Below, in pieces: positions 8,643 to 17,359 of a stretch of 64,000 nucleotides of DNA. The notes beneath the pieces are model-generated. The model saw only the letters and a list, made by a program, of their open reading frames with translations, made no database searches and had not been told where the DNA came from. Within the stretch, counting starts at the first letter, position 1. Each line of letters starts with the position of its first letter. Source of the DNA: Saccharopolyspora erythraea NRRL 2338 (GTDB lineage: Bacteria; Actinomycetota; Actinomycetes; Mycobacteriales; Pseudonocardiaceae); contig NC_009142.1 of the NCBI RefSeq assembly GCF_000062885.1, positions 4,825,584 through 4,889,583 on the forward strand. The letters are read 5' to 3'. The position numbers and the translations under genes are program-made.

Positions 8643-9131
8643 TCAGCCTCCCCGCGACGGCAGGCGGACGTCGAGCAGGTGCACCCGCGCCGGGCCGTCG
8701 GGTGTGGAGTAGGTGACGTCGGTTCCCGCGCTCCCCCCGGCCAGCGCCAGCGCGAGCGGACTGTCGGATGTCATCGTCTGGTCCTCCTCGCCCTCCGGCA
8801 CCTCCTCCGGGATACCCACGACCCGCAGCTCCTGCACCGTGCCGTCCTCGAAGCGCACCCGCACCTCGGTACCGGGCGGCAGCCCCTCGGCCCCCTGGCC
8901 TGCCCGCCGGCCGCGCCCGGTCAGCCGCCGTTCGAGCGCGGCGATGCGGTCGTCGTACCAGGCCAGCTCGTCGGCCCCTTCCAGCGCCAGGGAGTCGTCG
9001 CCGCGGTCGCCGACGGGATCACGCTGCGACAGCTCCTCGGCGAGATGCCGCCGCTGTGCGCGCAGCGACCGCGCTTCCTCCTCCAGCCGCGCGCGAGCCT
9101 CCGGAGGCAGGTCCGGGCCGCTGCTGCTCAT
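8643..9131 (-). CDS. GreA/GreB-like protein (coiled coil plus C-terminal FKBP-like domain)
   Basis: 162 residues. The first 75 form a charged antiparallel coiled coil (EEEARSLRAQRRHLAEEL, then YDDRIAALERRL) with an acidic turn (GDRGDDSLALEGADEL). The C-terminal half has the Gre pattern PGTEVRVRFEDGTVQELRVVG, then SPLALALAG. Gre factors bind the RNA polymerase secondary channel and trigger transcript cleavage through acidic tip residues. Whether this one cleaves or instead inhibits, as Gfh-type paralogues do, cannot be read. ATG at 9131 follows GGAGGG at a proper distance. Longer in-frame starts upstream lack ribosome binding sites. It is divergent from the metallo-hydrolase gene. Confidence 0.85.
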   Translation of the reverse strand: MSSSGPDLPPEARARLEEEARSLRAQRRHLAEELSQRDPVGDRGDDSLALEGADELAWYDDRIAALERRLTGRGRRAGQGAEGLPPGTEVRVRFEDGTVQELRVVGIPEEVPEGEEDQTMTSDSPLALALAGGSAGTDVTYSTPDGPARVHLLDVRLPSRGG

Positions 9132-9354
9132 GCCGTCCCTCCCTTTCACCGGGGGCGTCCCGGCAGTATCGGCCATCCCGGCCACGGCAGCACTCGCGAC
9201 GCGAGCCCCGCACACCCGTTCGACCGAAGTGGACGATGGCGCGGCGCGTGGCCGTCGACCGATCGGGGCTTGGTACGGCAGGGCACGGAGCGTGACCGGA
9301 TACTGGCCACCGCACGTTTCGAATCCACATCCAAACCACCTGCGGAGAACCCTC

Positions 9355-10125
9355 ATGGAGTTGACCGTTCTCGGTTGTTCGGGAAGCGCGCCCGCACCGG
9401 AGTCGCCGTCGTCGGGGTACCTCCTGCGGTCCGGGGACACCAGGCTCGTGATCGACCTCGGAAACGGCACCATGGGGCCGTTGCAGCGCTGGACCGACCC
9501 GTTCGACGTCAACGCGCTGCTGCTGACCCACCTGCACCCGGACCACTGCGCCGACTTCGCTCCGCTGGCGGTCTACCTCCGGTACCGGCCGAACAAGCCG
9601 TACGACCCGACGCAGCGCCGCATGCCCGTCTACGCGCCGCGGGAAGCGCCGAGCCGGCTCGCCGCGCTGTACGCGCCCAGCGCCGAGGAGCTCGGGCAAA
9701 CCGACCTGAGCGACGTCTTCGAGTTCCTCGAACCGCCGGCCGAACCGGTCCGCGTCGGGGACTTCGAGATCCGCGCGTTCCCGGTCGACCACCTGTGCCC
9801 GACCTGGGGCCTGCGCATCGAGGCGGAGGACCGGGTGTTCGCCTTCACCGGCGACACCGGCCCCAGCGACGAAATCGCCAAGCTCGCGGCGGGCGCCGAC
9901 GTGCTGCTGTCCGAAGCGTCCTGGTTGGACTCCCCGGACCAGCCCGCCGGCGTGCACCTGTCCGGCAAGCAGGCCGGGGCCGCCGCGGCGTCGGCGGGGG
10001 TGCGCAGGCTGCTGCTCACGCACTACTCGCCGTGGACCGACCAGCAAGCGCTGCTCGGCGAAGCCCGCGAAGCCTTCGACGGCCCCGCGGAACTGGTTCG
10101 CGCGGGCAGCTCCTACACGATCTGA
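9355..10125 (+). CDS. Metallo-beta-lactamase-fold hydrolase (RNase Z/Rv2407-like)
   Basis: 256 residues. The metal site motif HLHPDHCAD lies near residue 60, with further ligands in VDHLCPTWG (about 145), GDTGPSD (about 165) and LLTHYSP near the C-terminus. This order matches the compact RNase Z / phosphodiesterase branch of the family. It lacks the long exosite arm, so a small-molecule or nucleotide phosphodiester substrate is as likely as tRNA 3' processing. ATG at 9355 is preceded by GGAG. It is monocistronic, ending at a perfect terminator. Confidence 0.88.
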   Translation: MELTVLGCSGSAPAPESPSSGYLLRSGDTRLVIDLGNGTMGPLQRWTDPFDVNALLLTHLHPDHCADFAPLAVYLRYRPNKPYDPTQRRMPVYAPREAPSRLAALYAPSAEELGQTDLSDVFEFLEPPAEPVRVGDFEIRAFPVDHLCPTWGLRIEAEDRVFAFTGDTGPSDEIAKLAAGADVLLSEASWLDSPDQPAGVHLSGKQAGAAAASAGVRRLLLTHYSPWTDQQALLGEAREAFDGPAELVRAGSSYTI

Positions 10126-10140
10126 CCTCTCGCGGCTGCG

Positions 10141-10168
10141 GCCGGCCCCGCCCGGCGGCGGGGCCGGC
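10141..10168. terminator. Terminator between convergent genes
   Basis: Perfect 12-bp stem GCCGGCCCCGCC / GGCGGGGCCGGC (10141-10152, 10157-10168) with a CGGC loop, between the metallo-hydrolase and the ATP-grasp gene. Confidence 0.8.
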
Positions 10169-10175
10169 GGACCTT

Positions 10176-11180
10176 TCAACGAGCCGACCGGGCTGCGGTG
10201 GCCTCGGCCAAGGCCGTGGTGAAGGCGCGGTGCAGCTCGTGCGCCAGCGACCTCCCCGCCGCGGCGAAGAGCTCCTGGTACAGCGCCGGTCCGGTGTTGA
10301 CGTCGACGATGACCGGTTCACCTTCGTGGCGGATGATGTCGAACCCGAGCAACGGCAGGTCGAACGCGCGCCGCGCGGTGTCTACCAGCGCGGCGTGTTC
10401 AGCCGGAACCTCCCGGTGCTCGACCGCGCCGCCGTCACGTCCGGAGTCGTAGACCTTCCACGTCACGTCGTCCAGCCACACGTGGCGGTCCGCGCCCTTG
10501 CGGAAGCCGTAGACCACCTCGCCGCCCACGAGCGTCACACCCAGCCAATCCTCCGGGCTGTTCGGGTAGAAGCGCTCCAGCAGGAAGCTGCGCCCGGACG
10601 CCGCCGAGGGCACACCCCGCACGCGCCCCTCGGTGGTCTCCGCCTCGAGGTAGCCGACGACGTCGCGCAGCATCGAGAAGCTGTCGATGAACAGCACTCC
10701 CCAGCCGAAGCAACCCCGGCGGGGCTTGAGCACCGCCCGCCCCCACTCCTCGATCACCGGCGCCGCGGCCTCGATGTTGCGCCGGCTCACCAGCACGCTC
10801 TCCGGCACCGCCGCACCGGCGCGCGCCAAGGCCAGGTAGGACCAGTGCTTGTCGAACGCGACGGCGACCGTCTCGGGGTCGGGCACGACGACGGTGTCGC
10901 GCTTGAGCGTGAGCAGCGCGTCCAGGTCGTAGCTGCCGGGCTTGCGCGCGAAGTCGGCGTGCCAGAGGTAGGCGTCCAGGTCGTTCAGGCACACCTCGCC
11001 GCAGTGGACGCGTCCCCGCCGGACGTAGGAGTCGCGGAAGTCCACGCCGTGCACGAACTCCACGCCCTCCACCTCCGCCAGCAACCGCATCAGGACCGCG
11101 TGTTCCTCCGGCGGGATGACCCCGCCGCCGGTCGCCGCCAGGCCGTCGCAGACCTTCGCGGGCAGGAACGTCCCGACCAT
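10176..11180 (-). CDS. ATP-grasp superfamily protein of unknown substrate
   Basis: 334 residues. The ATP-grasp core is visible: DKHWSYLALARAG near residue 120, VLKPRRGCFGWGV (P-loop-like, nucleotide Lys), and the metal-binding end GFDIIRHEGEPVIVDVNTGPAL. These enzymes form amide or peptide bonds through acyl phosphates. The pattern recalls RimK/SynSy-like ligases. No partner gene for a peptide product is adjacent. Three candidate starts lie close together. ATG at 11180 is preferred because the GGGGAGGGG block sits eight bases before it, while ATG at 11186 is only two bases away from it. Confidence 0.8.
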   Translation of the reverse strand: MVGTFLPAKVCDGLAATGGGVIPPEEHAVLMRLLAEVEGVEFVHGVDFRDSYVRRGRVHCGEVCLNDLDAYLWHADFARKPGSYDLDALLTLKRDTVVVPDPETVAVAFDKHWSYLALARAGAAVPESVLVSRRNIEAAAPVIEEWGRAVLKPRRGCFGWGVLFIDSFSMLRDVVGYLEAETTEGRVRGVPSAASGRSFLLERFYPNSPEDWLGVTLVGGEVVYGFRKGADRHVWLDDVTWKVYDSGRDGGAVEHREVPAEHAALVDTARRAFDLPLLGFDIIRHEGEPVIVDVNTGPALYQELFAAAGRSLAHELHRAFTTALAEATAARSAR

Positions 11181-11272
11181 CAACATGGCCCCTCCCCCAA
11201 GCAGCGGAACCGTTGCCACCACACGGGCGCCGAGCGCCTGTTCGAGCGGGCAGTGCGCGCGTTGTGGCTCCG

Positions 11273-11743
11273 TTAGTCCTCAAGCATGTCGTAGACCGTT
11301 GCGGTGACGGCGCCGAAAACGAGGTGGGGGATGATGTCCGACGCCCACGAGCTCGGGGGCCACTCCCGCGGGTCGGTCACGCCCAGCGCGGTCATGGGCC
11401 CGACGCTGCCGATGTTCGCGGCAGCACCCGCGATCAGCCCCATCGCGGGCAGCGGCGCACGCGGCAACGCCGAACGCGCCGCGGCGCAGGCCAGCCCGGA
11501 CCCGAGCCCGGCGGCGATGCCCAGCAGGGCGCCGATCCCCGCGCGCCGGTTGCCGGCCGCCTCGGTGCCGGAGCCCTCCGGGGCCAGCGGCCGGTGCGCG
11601 ATGTCCTCCAGGCGGTGCACCGTCTCCTCCGGTGTGGTGCTGGCGGGGCGCCCGCGCAGCGCCATGTCGAGGTAGGTGACGGCGTTCAGCGCGGTCGTGC
11701 CGGCCGCGCCGGCAGCCAGGCCGTGCAGGAACCGACGTGTCAT
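11273..11743 (-). CDS. Small membrane protein, unknown function
   Basis: 156 residues with two or three glycine/alanine-rich hydrophobic segments (about 5-25, 70-90 and 95-115) and a charged stretch between the first two (TPEETVHRLEDIAHRPL). ATG at 11743 has AGGAGGT five bases upstream. I do not recognise a characterised family. It is preceded on the same strand by a GNAT gene and followed by the ATP-grasp gene with roughly 90-120 base gaps, so cotranscription is uncertain. Confidence 0.75.
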   Translation of the reverse strand: MTRRFLHGLAAGAAGTTALNAVTYLDMALRGRPASTTPEETVHRLEDIAHRPLAPEGSGTEAAGNRRAGIGALLGIAAGLGSGLACAAARSALPRAPLPAMGLIAGAAANIGSVGPMTALGVTDPREWPPSSWASDIIPHLVFGAVTATVYDMLED

Positions 11744-11866
11744 GGGCACCTCCTGGGACGTGGTGGGGATACCCACTCGGTGCCCCGGCAACGCTTGCCG
11801 CACGCACAGGGATCCCTGAAGTCCTCAGCTCACTCCACTGTGGTCCGATCGTGACCACGAACATGT

Positions 11867-12325
11867 TCATCTGCCATGCACGGCCGAGGCCGGGTGGCGA
11901 ATCATGAACACGTCCACCGGATCCTCGGTCTCCAGTGCGAATCCGTGCCGCTCGTACAGCCGCCGCGCCGGACTGCCCTGCAACACGTTCAGCCGGACCA
12001 CGGTGCCGTCGCGGTCGCACCGCTCCAGCAGCACGCCCAACACGTTCGTACCGACACCACAGCCCTGCGAGTGCTGGGCCAGGTAGAAGTGCTCCAACCA
12101 GTGCGCGTCCTCGGCCGGCCGCAGCGACACGCAGCCGGCGAACGCGCCGCCCACCTCGACCACCCAGGAGTGCGCAGGCACGAACCCGTCCCGCAGCCGC
12201 TGCCGAACCCGCTGCTCGTCGTACCGCCCGAGCCGCTCCAGATCCGCCCGCAGCACCACGGCCCGCAGCTCGGCCACCGTCTCGATGTCGGCCACCGAAG
12301 CCGGTCGAAGCTCCCAGTCCGCCAT
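11867..12325 (-). CDS. GNAT-family N-acetyltransferase
   Basis: 152 residues. The acetyl-CoA binding motif appears as FYLAQHSQGCGVGTNVLGVLL (Gln/Gly-x-Gly-x-Gly type) near residue 85, followed by the C-terminal ARRLYERHGF signature. The N-terminus ELRPASVADIETVAEL is typical. The substrate is not predictable. ATG at 12325 is chosen as the first codon that preserves the family N-terminus. The gene is on the same strand as and downstream of the SRPBCC gene, with a 38-base gap, so they may be cotranscribed. Confidence 0.85.
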   Translation of the reverse strand: MADWELRPASVADIETVAELRAVVLRADLERLGRYDEQRVRQRLRDGFVPAHSWVVEVGGAFAGCVSLRPAEDAHWLEHFYLAQHSQGCGVGTNVLGVLLERCDRDGTVVRLNVLQGSPARRLYERHGFALETEDPVDVFMIRHPASAVHGR

Positions 12326-12363
12326 GATCGCCAGACTACGGCGCGCAGTTCCTCCCGCTCGCG

Positions 12364-13008
12364 TCAATCCGCGGCCGGCGCGGACCAGTCCGGGGTGATC
12401 GGCCGGCCGTTGGCGTGCCGGTGCTCGCAGATCCTCTTCAGGTTCCGCAGCTCGGTCCGGTGCCCGGCGTAGAACAGGTCCCAGAAGTCGCCGACCCACG
12501 GCCGGTCCGGCGAGGTGGCGAGCTCCGGCCACGGGTTCCGGTCGTAGTGGGGGTGCCGGCAGTTGGTCCACAGCACCACCGCACCCGGACGGCCGAGGAC
12601 GGAACCGGCGTCCACGACGCGCATCAGGTAGACCATCCACAGGTGCTCGCCCTGGTCCCACGCGCAGTGGTAGTCGACCGTCATCGCGTCGGGGTTGGCC
12701 ACGGTGCGGGTGTAGATGCGGGTGCTGTCGCCGCACAGCATCTCGTCGCCGACCCACAGCCCTGGTTCGGCGGTCTCGGTCAGCCCGCGCACGGACAGCG
12801 TCCACTCCGCGAGACTGCGGGTGTCGGCCAGGTACTCGTAGACTTCGCGAGCCGGTGCCTCGACGTGCTCGCTGAGCGAGCAGTACCGTCCGAAGACCTC
12901 CTCGTGCCGCCATGTCGGCCGGGTGAGCTCCCGCATGCGCGCCACGGTCTCCGAGCGCGGGCAGTTCTCGACGCGGACCAGGCCGGCGATACCGCTCAAA
13001 GTGGACAC
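12364..13008 (-). CDS. SRPBCC (START-like) family protein
   Basis: 214 residues. The segment HVEAPAREVYEYLADTRSLAEWTLSV is the usual opening of the polyketide cyclase/START fold, a hydrophobic-cavity fold. No specific catalytic signature is seen. The start is GTG at 13008 with GGAG seven to nine bases upstream. The first ~45 residues precede the fold and carry no recognised motif. It is divergent from the aminotransferase gene across about 230 bases. Confidence 0.7.
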   Translation of the reverse strand: MSTLSGIAGLVRVENCPRSETVARMRELTRPTWRHEEVFGRYCSLSEHVEAPAREVYEYLADTRSLAEWTLSVRGLTETAEPGLWVGDEMLCGDSTRIYTRTVANPDAMTVDYHCAWDQGEHLWMVYLMRVVDAGSVLGRPGAVVLWTNCRHPHYDRNPWPELATSPDRPWVGDFWDLFYAGHRTELRNLKRICEHRHANGRPITPDWSAPAAD

Positions 13009-13239
13009 GAGATCATCTCCTCATCGCGGGACGGACACACTTGCGGGACCTCGCTGGAATCATCCGCCTCCCCGCCGGACACGGCTCGCCGATGCGAGCA
13101 GTGGCCCGCACGTGGTCACCGCGCTGCGCGACAGACCGTCCACGCACAGTGTCCGGTCCACACGGGCCGGAACCCCTCGCGGGCGAGTCGCTAAGGTGGC
13201 TCGTCGGACCGTTGAACGACTCACGGCGAAGGGAATCCG

Positions 13240-14520
13240 GTGACCGCTCCAGCCTCGACCGTCGAAGAGCTGACCGCCCAGCGCGACCGCGCCCGCCAGG
13301 ACCACGCGGACCTGGTCGCACGCGGACTGCGCCTGGACCTCACGCGAGGCAAGCCGTCGCCGCGCCAGCTCGACCTCGCCGAAGACCTGCTGGACGCGCA
13401 GGCGCCCGCGGTCTCCGCCGACGGCACCGACCTGCGCAACTACGGTGGGCTGCAAGGACTGCCGGAGCTGCGGGCGATCTTCGGCGACTCCCTTCAGGTG
13501 CCGGTGGAGCAGCTGCTGGCCGCCGGGAACTCCAGCCTCGAGCTGATGCACGACGCGCTGGTCTTCGCCCAGCTCGGCGTGGTGCCCGGCGGCGAGCGCC
13601 GGTGGGTCGACGAACCGGAGATCGCCTTCCTGTGCCCGGTCCCGGGCTACGACCGGCACTTCGCGCTGTGCGAGCGGTTCGGCATCAGGATGATCCCGGT
13701 GCCGATGACCGCAGGCGGACCCGACATGGACGTCGTCGAGCGGCTCGTCGCCGAGGACCCGAGGGTCAAGGGCATCTGGTGCGTGCCCAAGTACAGCAAC
13801 CCCGACGGCACCGTCTACTCCGACGAGACCGTGCGCCGGCTGGCCGCCATGCCCACCGCGGCCCGGGACTTCCGGATCTTCTGGGACAACGCCTACGCGG
13901 TGCACCACCTCGGCGACGAGCCCGCCGAGATCGCCGACCTGCTGGGGCTCTGCGCCGAGCACGGCAACCCCGACCGGGCGTTCGTCTTCGGCTCCACCTC
14001 GAAGATCACCTTCGCCGGCGGCGGCGTCGCCTTCTTCGGCGCCTCCCCCGCCAACGTCGAGTGGTGGCTGAGCTGCACCGCCAAGCGCAGCATCGGCCCC
14101 GACAAGATCAACCAGCTGCGGCACGTGCGGTTCCTCCGCGACGCCGAGGGGCTCCGGGAGCACATGCGCAGGCACGCGGCGCTGCTGCGGCCGAAGTTCG
14201 ACGCGGTCGACAAGATCCTCACCAGCGAGCTGGGCGGCACCGGGCTGGCCTCGTGGACCAGCCCGGCAGGCGGCTACTTCATCAGCCTCCAGGTGCCCGA
14301 GGGCTGCGCCCGGGCGGTGGTGGCCAAGGCCAAGGAGGCGGGCATCAACCTCACTCCCGCCGGCGCGACCCACCCCTACGGCGACGACCCGGCCGACCGC
14401 GTGATCCGCATCGCGCCGACCTACCCGGAGCTGCCCGAGGTCGAGCAGGCGATCGCCGCGCTGGCCACCTGCGTGCGCCTCGTCGGCACCGAGAAGATCC
14501 TCGCCGACCTGAACAGCTGA
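13240..14520 (+). CDS. Aspartate aminotransferase, type Ic (Rv3722c family)
   Basis: 426 residues. The sequence closely follows mycobacterial Rv3722c: LDLTRGKPSPRQLDL near the start, LRNYGGLQGLPELRAIF, GNSSLELMHDALVF, FLCPVPGYDRHFALCERFG, FWDNAYAVHHL, and the PLP lysine in STSKITFAGGG. This family is a fold-type I aminotransferase that in Mycobacterium makes aspartate from oxaloacetate and glutamate. The start is GTG at 13240, preceded by GAAGGG. It is a single-gene unit ending in a terminator. Family assignment is strong; substrate use is inferred from the Mycobacterium member. Confidence 0.92.
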   Translation: MTAPASTVEELTAQRDRARQDHADLVARGLRLDLTRGKPSPRQLDLAEDLLDAQAPAVSADGTDLRNYGGLQGLPELRAIFGDSLQVPVEQLLAAGNSSLELMHDALVFAQLGVVPGGERRWVDEPEIAFLCPVPGYDRHFALCERFGIRMIPVPMTAGGPDMDVVERLVAEDPRVKGIWCVPKYSNPDGTVYSDETVRRLAAMPTAARDFRIFWDNAYAVHHLGDEPAEIADLLGLCAEHGNPDRAFVFGSTSKITFAGGGVAFFGASPANVEWWLSCTAKRSIGPDKINQLRHVRFLRDAEGLREHMRRHAALLRPKFDAVDKILTSELGGTGLASWTSPAGGYFISLQVPEGCARAVVAKAKEAGINLTPAGATHPYGDDPADRVIRIAPTYPELPEVEQAIAALATCVRLVGTEKILADLNS

Positions 14521-14527
14521 GCGATCC

Positions 14528-14557
14528 GGAGGGGTGGGGCCCGGCCCCCACCCCTCC
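14528..14557. terminator. Terminator between convergent genes
   Basis: 12-bp stem GGAGGGGTGGGG / CCCCACCCCTCC with a 6-base loop, directly after the aminotransferase stop and before the end of the convergent DMT gene. Confidence 0.75.
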
Positions 14558-14576
14558 GCCTGGCTGCGCACGGCGC

Positions 14577-15479
14577 TCAGCCACCGCGAGCCCCGGCGGA
14601 CCTGCCGGGGTCGCGCCGGGCGGTCTCGCTCTCGCGGACCAGCAGGAACACCCCGGCGACCACGGCGAGCGCACCGGTGACCTCACCGGCCAGCGCCGCC
14701 GCGTCGGTGCTGATCCGCTCGCCGAACCAGCTCACCCCCGCCACGACGCCGACCAGGGGGTCGGTCACGGCGATCACGGTCAGCGCCGGGGACAGGAAGA
14801 CCCCTTCGCGGAAGGCGTTCTGGCTCAGCAGGAACCCGACCGGGCCGATCAGGCACACCACGTACAGCGACCAGTGCTGGAACGGCGCCAGCAGCCCCGC
14901 CTCGCGGACCTCCCCGGCGATCACCTTGAGCAGCGCGGCGGTCACGCCGTAGAGCAGCCCGGTGGCCAGGGCCAGCGCGAGCACCCGGATCTCGGTGCGC
15001 GCGTGGACGACCATGAGCGCACAGGCGAACAGGACCAGGGCGAGCAGGACGCCCAGCGGCAGGGCCTCCATCCCGATCGTGTGGTCGGTGCTCTCGCTGG
15101 GGCGCGCGCTGGACAGGAACAGCGACAGCCCGCCGATGCAGCACAGGACGCCGACCAGCAGGGTCCGGTCCAGCCGCTTGCCCGCGCCCCACGCGGCGAA
15201 CGTGGCACCGAACAGCAGGCCGCTGAGCAGCAGCGGCTGCACCAGCGACAGCGGGCCGAAGGCCAGCGCCACCATCTGCAGCGAGAGCCCGGCGACCACC
15301 GCGAGCACGCTGGCGACCCACGCGGGGCGCCGGACCAGCAGCCACAGCAGCCTCGGGCTGACCCTCGCCGTCACCTCGGTGCTCTTGGCCTCGCGCTGCT
15401 GCACCGCGCTGGCCACGCCGAAGGCGGCAGCGCCTACCACCGCCGCCGGAACGGCGACGAGCAGGTGCGCGCCGTCCAT
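14577..15479 (-). CDS. DMT-superfamily (EamA/NIPA-like) membrane transporter
   Basis: 300 residues with nine to ten hydrophobic helices. A conserved patch (MVALAFGPLSLVQPLLLSGL near residue 70) resembles the DMT drug/metabolite family, including NIPA-like members. A second-half repeat (FGERISTDAAALAGEVTGAL) supports the inverted-repeat architecture. The substrate is unknown. ATG at 15479 is preferred to the TTG six bases upstream because AGGAAGGGG precedes it at suitable distance. The C-terminal 20 residues are polar and basic. It lies 33 bases downstream of the glycosyltransferase-like gene on the same strand. Confidence 0.8.
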   Translation of the reverse strand: MDGAHLLVAVPAAVVGAAAFGVASAVQQREAKSTEVTARVSPRLLWLLVRRPAWVASVLAVVAGLSLQMVALAFGPLSLVQPLLLSGLLFGATFAAWGAGKRLDRTLLVGVLCCIGGLSLFLSSARPSESTDHTIGMEALPLGVLLALVLFACALMVVHARTEIRVLALALATGLLYGVTAALLKVIAGEVREAGLLAPFQHWSLYVVCLIGPVGFLLSQNAFREGVFLSPALTVIAVTDPLVGVVAGVSWFGERISTDAAALAGEVTGALAVVAGVFLLVRESETARRDPGRSAGARGG

Positions 15480-15512
15480 CGCCAATCCCCTTCCTGCCCG
15501 CGGCTGTGGCCG

Positions 15513-16997
15513 TCACAACCGCCGCAGCGCCGGCCACAGCCCCGACCACGGCTGCTGCCTGCCCGTGCACAGCCAGACCCGCACGTCGTGCGGGTCGTCG
15601 CCGGCGACCGGCACCACGGTGCGGAAGTGTTCCCGCAGCGGTCCGGGATCGCCTCCCACGAACAGGGTGGTGTCGTGCTGCTCGGAGGGCGGCCCGAAGT
15701 ACCAGAACCCCCGGTGCGGGCTGCGGACCTCCGGGCGGTCCCGGCCCGGCCAGAGCCGCTCCAGGACGCTTGCCTGCCAGTAGTGCTCGGCCACGACGAC
15801 CGTGGTGCGGCGCTGCTCCGGTGCTACGTGCTGGTAGGCGTGGTGCACCGGTTCGACGACCTGGCGCCAGCCGCCGGAGTTGTTCGCCAACGCCCTCACC
15901 CGGTCCATGGCCGGTGTCTGGACGGCCACCGCGAGCACAAGCACCACCGCCGCGGACAGCGCCCAGGCGGGCCGGCCGGTCAGCCACCGCGCGGCCGGTC
16001 GCCCGTCCTCCACGCGGACCGCGGCCACCGCCCACAGCAGCGGCAGCAAGCCGAAGCAGTAGTAGTACCGACCGCCGCTCACCACGAAGAAGACCACGAC
16101 ACCGGCGCTCGCCCAGCCCAACCACCGGTAGTCGCGCAAGGCCGTCGAGCGCAGCAGTGCCCACAACCCCGCGCACGCCATCCCGGCGCCGATCGGCACG
16201 CCGGCGGTCAGCAGGAGCAGCGGGACCACGGACGCCCGCCCACCGCCGAGCTGGTCGATCTCGGCGGGCACCACGGCTGCCATCCGCAGCTGCGGCCACC
16301 CGTGCCACGCCTGCCACAGCGCACTGGGCAGCAGGGCGGCGAAGGCCAGTCCCGCACCCGCCCACAACCGCGGGCGGCGCACGATGTCGCGCGGGCCGAC
16401 CAGCAGCGCGCTGATCAGCGCCGCCGCGCAGAACACCAGGACGAGGTACTTGGCCTGCAGAGCCACCGCCACCACGACCCCCGCGCCGAGCAGCAGCCGG
16501 TCGTCGCGGAGCCGGACCCACCGCACGAGCAGGAGGGTCAGGACCGCCCACATGAACGCGTCGACCGTCGGCGTCACCAGCAGGGAGCCCGTCACGGCCA
16601 GGTGCGGTGAGACCGCGAACGTCGCCGCCGCCACGACCTGCGCCTTCCGGCCGCCGCCGAGTTCACGGGCCAGCATGCCCACGACGAACACCCCGCACGC
16701 GGTCAGCGCCACCGCGGGCAGCCGCAGGACGAGGACCGATCCGGGCGCCGCGACGTCGGCGGCGTGGGCGAGCAGTGGCAGCAGCGGCGGCTGGTCGGCG
16801 TAGCCCCAGTCCAGCCGGTCCCCCGCTGCCAGGAAGTACAGCTCGTCGCCGTGGGGTTCGAGGGTCACGGCGAACACGAGCAGGAGCCCGGCCCACGCGG
16901 CCGCGATGCCGCCGAGCGCTAGCAACGCCGGCGGAGCCGTCGTGGTGGCCGACGGCGGCGAGGCCGGGAGGACGTTCGCGCGTGCGCCGGGCCGCAT
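15513..16997 (-). CDS. GT39/ArnT-like membrane glycosyltransferase
   Basis: 494 residues with about ten or more hydrophobic helices. The first extracellular loop has the acidic signature of polyprenol-phosphate sugar transferases, PHGDELYFLAAGDRLDWGYADQPP (Glu/Asp then Asp-Gln-Pro), near residue 50. The hydrophilic C-terminal part is about 130 residues. This GT-C fold uses lipid-linked sugars on the outer face of the membrane. The acceptor is unknown. ATG at 16997 and GTG at 17003 are both possible and neither has a clear ribosome binding site. It is transcribed divergently from the glycosyltransferase-acyltransferase fusion gene. Confidence 0.85.
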   Translation of the reverse strand: MRPGARANVLPASPPSATTTAPPALLALGGIAAAWAGLLLVFAVTLEPHGDELYFLAAGDRLDWGYADQPPLLPLLAHAADVAAPGSVLVLRLPAVALTACGVFVVGMLARELGGGRKAQVVAAATFAVSPHLAVTGSLLVTPTVDAFMWAVLTLLLVRWVRLRDDRLLLGAGVVVAVALQAKYLVLVFCAAALISALLVGPRDIVRRPRLWAGAGLAFAALLPSALWQAWHGWPQLRMAAVVPAEIDQLGGGRASVVPLLLLTAGVPIGAGMACAGLWALLRSTALRDYRWLGWASAGVVVFFVVSGGRYYYCFGLLPLLWAVAAVRVEDGRPAARWLTGRPAWALSAAVVLVLAVAVQTPAMDRVRALANNSGGWRQVVEPVHHAYQHVAPEQRRTTVVVAEHYWQASVLERLWPGRDRPEVRSPHRGFWYFGPPSEQHDTTLFVGGDPGPLREHFRTVVPVAGDDPHDVRVWLCTGRQQPWSGLWPALRRL

Positions 16998-17213
16998 GTT
17001 CACACGCCGACGTCCGCGGTGCCCACGCCGGACAGCACCGGCGGATCCGCCTGGTCGAGCAACATCATCACCACCGCCCGAGGTGAACGCTTTCCGCCTC
17101 GGCTACCCGCCGGCACCACCGGCAACCCATGCCGGGCACCCCACCCGAAACCGGTGTTCGAGCGCGCCCGCGCCGACGGGCCGATTCGCCCGCGCGCGGT
17201 TAGGGTCTGTTCA

Positions 17214-17233
17214 CAAGCGGCGTCAGCCGCTTG
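17214..17233 (+). other. Hairpin in the leader of the glycosyltransferase-acyltransferase gene
   Basis: CAAGCGGC / GCCGCTTG, 8-bp perfect arms around a 4-base loop, about 130 bases before the GTG at 17360 in the 362-base divergent region 16998-17359. It could be an operator or an mRNA leader structure. The rest of this region shows no gene. Confidence 0.35.
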
Positions 17234-17359
17234 CGCTGCGCGGGACCCAGATCGCACCGCCGCGAGTTCCGAGAACCCGCCACCCGCACCGCCACGCGAA
17301 CCACGTCCGGCACATTCCCCGGCCTCGGAGGGCACGAGCCACCTGGGAGGACCTGTCTC

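Noticed and set aside
8679-11276. Open frame of 865 codons on the plus strand
   Set aside because: Crosses a clear minus-strand gene, a frame-shifted read of the metallo-hydrolase and the ATP-grasp gene; no domain.
13041-16610. Open frame of 1189 codons on the plus strand
   Set aside because: Runs antisense or out of frame through the aminotransferase, DMT and GT39-like genes; composition is Arg/Pro/Gln-rich shadow sequence with no domain. A high-G+C artefact.
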